DNA from: Chloroflexota bacterium | Lineage (GTDB): Bacteria; Chloroflexota; Anaerolineae; Aggregatilineales; Phototrophicaceae | DNA length: 64,000 nucleotides | Assembly: GCA_028875245.1 (NCBI GenBank) | Contig: JAPPEU010000057.1 | Coordinates: 1 to 64,000, forward strand | Direction of reading: 5' to 3' | Shown here: positions 60,154-64,000 of the stretch, piece after piece | Layout: each line of letters starts with the position of its first letter | Numbering within the stretch: position 1 is the first letter of the stretch | Translations under genes and position numbers: made by a program | The notes under the pieces: generated by a model | Databases searched by the model: none | What the model was told of the DNA's origin: nothing | What the model saw: only the letters and a program-made list of their open reading frames with translations

Positions 60154-61125
60154 GTGCAAGCCTCTTTGAAATCAAAACATGTTCAACACGACGCCACCCG
60201 GAAGCTGCGGCTGCAGGAGTGGTGGTTCCGCAACCGCGCCTTGATCGGCTTCGCGTTTATCTTCCCCTGGTTTGCCGGCTTCATCATCTTTGACGCCTTG
60301 CCCTTCATCTACAATTTGTACCTGAGCTTCACCGATTATCAGATCGGCACAAGGGGTATACCGCCCTGGATAGGCTTTGAAAACTACATCGACATCTTCA
60401 CCGATGACAAGCTCTTCGGCAAGAGCATGTATAACACGGTGTATTATCTGGGATTCAGCGTACCCTTGCGTCTGGTCTTCGCCTTCTTGATTGCGCTGAT
60501 TTTGAATTTGCGCGTGCGAGGGATGGAACTCTATCGCACCTTGTTCTACGTGCCATCGGTGGTGCCATTGGTCGCCGCGACGGTGATATTCGCCGGTTTC
60601 CTCAACACGCGCTATGGATTTCTCAATCAGTTTCTCGTGCTCATTGGCGCCACGCCGGTGCGCTGGCTGTCGTCGCCGGACGCGATAAAACCGTCGCTGA
60701 TCTTGCTCAGCCTCTGGGGCTTCGGCGGGCAGATGATCATCTTCCTGGCCGGCTTGCAGAGCATTCCGGAAGATCTGTATGAGGCGGCGGCGATTGACGG
60801 CGGGACCGGCTGGCATCGCCTCGTCTATATCACCGTCCCGCTGATGACGCCGACGATATTCTTCAATTTGCTCTTGGGTTTGATCGGCGGCTTTCAGATA
60901 TTTGAACAGGTCTTCATTCTCATCGGGACCAATGGGGGACCCTTGCAAGCGGGACTTGTTTACATGCTACATGTTTACAATAAAGCCTTTCGAGATTTCG
61001 AGTTTGGCTATTCGGCCGCGCTGTCCGTGATTTTGTTCCTTATCATCTTTGTTTTGACTATCATGCTCGTCTACACCTCGAATCGCTGGGTGTTTTACGG
61101 GGATGCGCAAGATGATGAGACCTAA
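60154..61125 (+). CDS. ABC transporter permease (MalF type)
   Basis: I prefer GTG 60154, which follows CGGAGAAAACC at good spacing, over the track start 60088 in a family C repeat; the product has 323 residues. About six spans begin at ALIGFAFIFPWFAGFIIFDA. The EAA loop is PEDLYEAAAIDGGTGWHRLVYI. It works with the second permease at 61149 and the binding protein at 58642. No ATPase gene follows. Confidence 0.9.
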   Translation: MQASLKSKHVQHDATRKLRLQEWWFRNRALIGFAFIFPWFAGFIIFDALPFIYNLYLSFTDYQIGTRGIPPWIGFENYIDIFTDDKLFGKSMYNTVYYLGFSVPLRLVFAFLIALILNLRVRGMELYRTLFYVPSVVPLVAATVIFAGFLNTRYGFLNQFLVLIGATPVRWLSSPDAIKPSLILLSLWGFGGQMIIFLAGLQSIPEDLYEAAAIDGGTGWHRLVYITVPLMTPTIFFNLLLGLIGGFQIFEQVFILIGTNGGPLQAGLVYMLHVYNKAFRDFEFGYSAALSVILFLIIFVLTIMLVYTSNRWVFYGDAQDDET

Positions 61126-61148
61126 GCTGGGGACCCTAGGGTGCAGGC

Positions 61149-62003
61149 ATGATTGAAGATCCCAGAGCAAAAATGGTTCGTTACATCATGATCTATACGA
61201 TTTTGAGCTTGGGCGCGATTGTGATGATGGTGCCGCTGCTATGGACTGTCTCGACGTCGCTGAAAACCCGCGACAAGATCACGATTCGCCGGCTGGAGCT
61301 CATCCCGGATCCAGTCGCCTTTGAGAATTATCCTTACCTCTTCGAGGCGCGCCCGATCCTGCAATACACGCGCAACACGATGGTCATCGTGGTCGCCTCG
61401 CTGTTTGGCGCCTGGGTGCCCTGTACGCTGGCCGGTTACGCTTTCGCGCGGATTCCTTTCCCGGGGCGGAATATATTCTTCGGCATCTTGCTGGCGACGA
61501 TGATGTTGCCTTATGTGGTGCGATTAATTCCCTTATTCCTGTTTTTCGACGAGATCGGCTGGACGCGCACCTTCGGACCGCTGATCTTGCCGCGCGTCCT
61601 CGGGCATAATGCCTTCTATATCTTTTTGTATCGGCAATTTTTCCGTGGCATACCGGAAGACATTTACGACTCGGCTCGCATTGACGGCTGTTCCGAATTC
61701 GGCGTTTGGTGGCGCATATTCATGCCCATGTCGCGGCCGGTGCTGGCGGCGGTATCGATCTTCGCCTTCTCCTTCGCTTGGAACGACTTCCTCAATCCGC
61801 TGATATACCTGGGTTCGAACAAGGAACTCTGGACACTTGCGCTGGGCTTGAACGCCTTGCAGGGTTTTGAAGGCGAGGACAACAGCCTCAACTTGATCAT
61901 GGTCTTCTCGATGCTGATGATCATACCGATGCTGATCGTCTTCTACTTCGGGCAGAAGCATTTGATCACAGGCGTGACGGCATCGGGCAGCCTCAAGGGA
62001 TAG
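61149..62003 (+). CDS. ABC transporter permease (MalG type)
   Basis: A 284-residue permease of normal MalG length, without the PDZ extension of the 10104 gene. It opens with one span (MIYTILSLGAIVMMVPLLWT) and has TRNTMVIVVASLFGAWVPCT in the core. The EAA loop is PEDIYDSARIDGCSEFGVWWRI. It lies 23 bp after the partner permease. The MalK-type ATPase needed to drive it is not in this cluster; the 11699 product is the only candidate in the window. Confidence 0.92.
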   Translation: MIEDPRAKMVRYIMIYTILSLGAIVMMVPLLWTVSTSLKTRDKITIRRLELIPDPVAFENYPYLFEARPILQYTRNTMVIVVASLFGAWVPCTLAGYAFARIPFPGRNIFFGILLATMMLPYVVRLIPLFLFFDEIGWTRTFGPLILPRVLGHNAFYIFLYRQFFRGIPEDIYDSARIDGCSEFGVWWRIFMPMSRPVLAAVSIFAFSFAWNDFLNPLIYLGSNKELWTLALGLNALQGFEGEDNSLNLIMVFSMLMIIPMLIVFYFGQKHLITGVTASGSLKG

Positions 62004-62008
62004 ACCCC

Positions 62009-63487
62009 TTGGATTCCTCCGCCGCCGAAAAACCCAACATCGTTTACATCGTGCTGGATCAGTGGCGCGGCGATTGCCTGGGCGTCGCGGACAGCGCGCA
62101 TCCGGTGATGACGCCGCATTTCGATCAGATCGCCTATGAGGGCATCTGGTACCGGCGCGCCTATGCCGACTGTCCGATCTGCATGCCCCAACGCGCGACC
62201 ATGCTCACAGGCTTCAGCGCCAGCCAGCACGGCATGCCCTACAACAACATGAGCGGACCGCGCAGTCCAATCGTAATGGAGCAGAGCCTGCCTTTCCGCC
62301 TGACGCGCGAAGCGGGGTATCAGACCAAGGCGGTCGGCAAGATGCACTTTTGGCCCGAGCGCGCCCGCTTTGGCTTTGAAGATATCAGCTTGCATCCGAA
62401 CGATTATGTCAACTTTCTCGAGGAGCAAGGTTACGGCGGCGCCTACCGCGGGCATGGCTTGGGCGGCAACGAGGTGTATCCGGCGGTCAGCGCTGTCCCG
62501 GAGCGGCTGACGCATACACATTGGATCGTCGATGAAGGCATCCGTTTTTTGGGCCGCCGCGATCCTGATTGCCCGTTCATGCTCTGGCTGGTCTTTGAGG
62601 CGCCGCACAGCCCATTCGATCCGCCAGCGCCTTATGATCGCATGTATGATGACTTCGTTATTCCGGAAGCGGTCATTGGCGATTGGGTGGGCACAGATGA
62701 CGAGCCGCCGTCGCTAACTGCGGATCGCATCGCGAGGAATGCCGATCGCATAAGTCCACAGATACTGAAGCGGGCGCGGCGCCACTACTACGGGCAAATC
62801 ACGCATATTGATTATCAGCTGGGGCGCCTCTTCGGCGAGCTCAAGCGCCGGGGCCTCTACGACAACACCGTCATCGTCATCACCTCGGATCATGGCGAGC
62901 ATCTGGGCGATCATCGCCTCTTCGCCAAGGTCAGCTTTTTGGAATCTTCGGCGCGCGTGCCGATCATCCTGCGTCTGCCGCGGGCGCATGACCGCAAAAC
63001 CCCTCTCGGCCCTCTCGATGCATCAGGAGGAAGGCTGTACAATCGACGGGTAAATAGCCCGGCACTGACCGCCGATATCGTACCGACATTGCTTCAGCTG
63101 GCGGGTTTGCAGCCGGCGGCGGAAATGGATGGCGTCTCGCTGCTGCAGCTTTCTGATGAACGCGTTGTCTGCGGTGAAACACAGCAGTCGGTCTTCGTCA
63201 CCGACGGCCGCTACAAGTTCATCCATTATTTTGCAAACGGCGTTGAGCAGCTCTTTGACCTGTCGACCGACAGCGATGATCTGTTCAATCTCGCCGCCGT
63301 CGATGCCTGCGCCGATGTGAAAGCAGCGTTGAAGTCCCGGCTGGTCGCCTATTTGACCGAGCGGGCGCGACCCGCGGCGGTCGACGGCGAACTGCTGACA
63401 GAGCCATCGTCGTTGGATGTCGACGAACTTAGGGCGCGGAACACGGCCGCCTGGCGCGGGCCGCTGCGTTATGGGGATGGATACTAG
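62009..63487 (+). CDS. Sulfatase (type I, formylglycine-dependent)
   Basis: The start is TTG 62009, with CAAGGGA about 9 bases before it, giving 492 residues. Metal-binding residues are in IVLDQWRGD and VITSDHGEHLGD. The activation motif is CMPQR in DCPICMPQRATMLTG. There is no signal peptide. It directly follows the sugar permeases, so it likely hydrolyses sulfate esters of the imported sugar in the cytoplasm. The loop DRKTPLGPLDASGGRLYN near residue 330 contains a CCCTCTCGGCCCTCTCGATG stretch that only loosely resembles family C. Confidence 0.9.
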   Translation: MDSSAAEKPNIVYIVLDQWRGDCLGVADSAHPVMTPHFDQIAYEGIWYRRAYADCPICMPQRATMLTGFSASQHGMPYNNMSGPRSPIVMEQSLPFRLTREAGYQTKAVGKMHFWPERARFGFEDISLHPNDYVNFLEEQGYGGAYRGHGLGGNEVYPAVSAVPERLTHTHWIVDEGIRFLGRRDPDCPFMLWLVFEAPHSPFDPPAPYDRMYDDFVIPEAVIGDWVGTDDEPPSLTADRIARNADRISPQILKRARRHYYGQITHIDYQLGRLFGELKRRGLYDNTVIVITSDHGEHLGDHRLFAKVSFLESSARVPIILRLPRAHDRKTPLGPLDASGGRLYNRRVNSPALTADIVPTLLQLAGLQPAAEMDGVSLLQLSDERVVCGETQQSVFVTDGRYKFIHYFANGVEQLFDLSTDSDDLFNLAAVDACADVKAALKSRLVAYLTERARPAAVDGELLTEPSSLDVDELRARNTAAWRGPLRYGDGY

Positions 63488-63505
63488 CGGGCCAGGAGCG
63501 CGGGC

Positions 63506-63889
63506 TTACTGCAGCGCCAGGTAGTCGCCGACAATGGTGGTGAATTTGATGCGGTTGCCGAAGGGATCGCAGCAGAAGAAGCGCGGGCGGCCCGGGATAA
63601 CCTCCCCATCGTAAGGCGAATAACCGGCCGCGACCAGTTTCTGCCGCATGCCGGGCACGTCATCCACCACCAGGCAGAAATGTCGATTGGATGTATCGCC
63701 CAGCGGCTCTTCGCGGAAGCAATGCAATTCGGCGTCTTCACCCAATTTGAACCAGATGACCTCGGCCGCCTGGATGCTGTTTGGCGCGGCGATCTCCGGC
63801 AAACCCAGCAGCTCGCCATAGAAGGCGCGCGTCAGGGCCTCGCTGCCGGGCGGGCGCGGAATGCTGACATGCTGTAGACGAACGCTCAT
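63506..63889 (-). CDS. Glyoxalase/bleomycin-resistance fold (VOC) protein
   Basis: From ATG 63889 (MSVRLQHVSIPRPPGSEALT), preceded by GAGGGTC, the product has 127 residues; the track start 63925 is not supported. It has two beta-alpha-beta-beta-beta modules with AFYGELLGLPE, FCLVVDDVPGMRQKLVAAGY and CDPFGNRIKFT. The metal-binding His and Glu positions are partly kept (QHVSI, HFCLVV, NRIKF), so it could be a dioxygenase, isomerase or binding protein of the VOC family. It converges with the sulfatase gene. Confidence 0.85.
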   Translation of the reverse strand: MSVRLQHVSIPRPPGSEALTRAFYGELLGLPEIAAPNSIQAAEVIWFKLGEDAELHCFREEPLGDTSNRHFCLVVDDVPGMRQKLVAAGYSPYDGEVIPGRPRFFCCDPFGNRIKFTTIVGDYLALQ

Positions 63890-63939
63890 CGCTGACCCTC
63901 GCAGTCTCTCTGACGAATAAGTCAATTTTACCAGAACTG

Positions 63940-64000
63940 GCGGCAGTGTATCGAATTCGGTTGAAAATCTTTGAGCCAGTCCTCGAATTTTTTCATCAAC
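63940..64000. mobile_element. MITE-like element, left end only (copy 3, cut by window edge)
   Basis: GGCAGTGTATCGAATTCGGT, then TGAAAATCTTTGAGCCAGTC and TCGAATTTTTTCATCAAC. This matches the reverse complement of the right half of copy 1 (1921-1988) almost base for base. The element continues past the window. Confidence 0.75.

Noticed and set aside
62985-63055. Family C repeat inside the second sulfatase
   Set aside because: The CCCTCTCGGCCCTCTCGATG stretch lacks the CCCCCAATGCATT core word, and a loop of this length is ordinary for sulfatases.
1-64000. tRNA or rRNA genes
   Set aside because: I saw no cloverleaf with conserved TPsiC loop and no rRNA sequence; a covariance-model scan would be needed to exclude a tRNA fully.

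Overview
This window reads as one stretch of a GC-rich bacterial genome, most likely Chloroflexota (Anaerolineae-like) or a similar free-living or host-associated heterotroph. That placement is an inference from the gene content: many carbohydrate ABC transporters, phytanoyl-CoA dioxygenase-type oxygenases, enolase-superfamily dehydratases, sulfatases, DUF917/S-Me-THD proteins, and dense short palindromic repeats between genes. There is no rRNA and I recognise no tRNA. The first 80 bases are a low-complexity poly-G/poly-C stretch.

Layout. (1) 1-7.5 kb: a fibronectin-III-like exported protein broken at a poly-C run, a DeoR-type regulator, an enolase-superfamily enzyme, two PhyH-type dioxygenases, an aldo/keto reductase and a desaturase. 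(2) 7.6-15.4 kb: an operon ordered binding protein, permease, permease, ATPase, glycerophosphodiesterase, then a MetE-like methyltransferase. This matches the ugpBAECQ gene order; the second permease carries an extra PDZ domain. (3) 15.6-23.4 kb: a B12-dependent diol/glycerol dehydratase (large and medium subunits fused, plus a small subunit), then three enolase-superfamily dehydratases and a DHDPS/KdgD-like lyase, which together look like sugar-acid (glucarate-type) catabolism. (4) 23.7-27.7 kb, minus strand: a ribose-type ABC importer with a Gfo/Idh oxidoreductase. (5) 28.0-36.6 kb: an oligopeptide-type ABC importer ending in a DUF917 gene. Its operon is interrupted by two AT-richer genes of unknown function. 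(6) 36.6-41.0 kb: a defence- or mobile-like patch with RhuM, a secreted protein, a DNA methyltransferase fused to an HNH nuclease, two tandem Uma2 proteins and a coupled 50-codon ORF. (7) 41.0-48.3 kb: a hydantoinase/oxoprolinase subunit with three more DUF917 paralogues, a pentapeptide-repeat gene lying between inverted repeats, and a VapC toxin with an unusual partner. (8) 48.4-64 kb: two sulfatases, an FG-GAP/ASPIC protein, two FAD oxidoreductases, a third PhyH, a second sugar ABC importer without an ATPase, and a glyoxalase-fold protein.

The genes fit a lifestyle of scavenging many organic substrates: importers feed nearby dehydratases, hydrolases and oxidoreductases. Overlaid on this is an unusually rich repeat layer. 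Family A is a hairpin with TAGGGGCGA/TCGCCC arms and covarying stems. Family B has ACCACAGAGG/CTCTGTGGT arms. Family C is CCCC/GGGG-rich and is found inside two reading frames. There are also MITE-like elements with terminal inverted repeats, two of them with target-site duplications. No single described system explains the window. The most promising new leads are the PDZ-permease fusion, the in-frame repeats, the repeat-flanked pentapeptide cassette, the two-gene insertion in the opp operon, and the methyltransferase-HNH mosaic.
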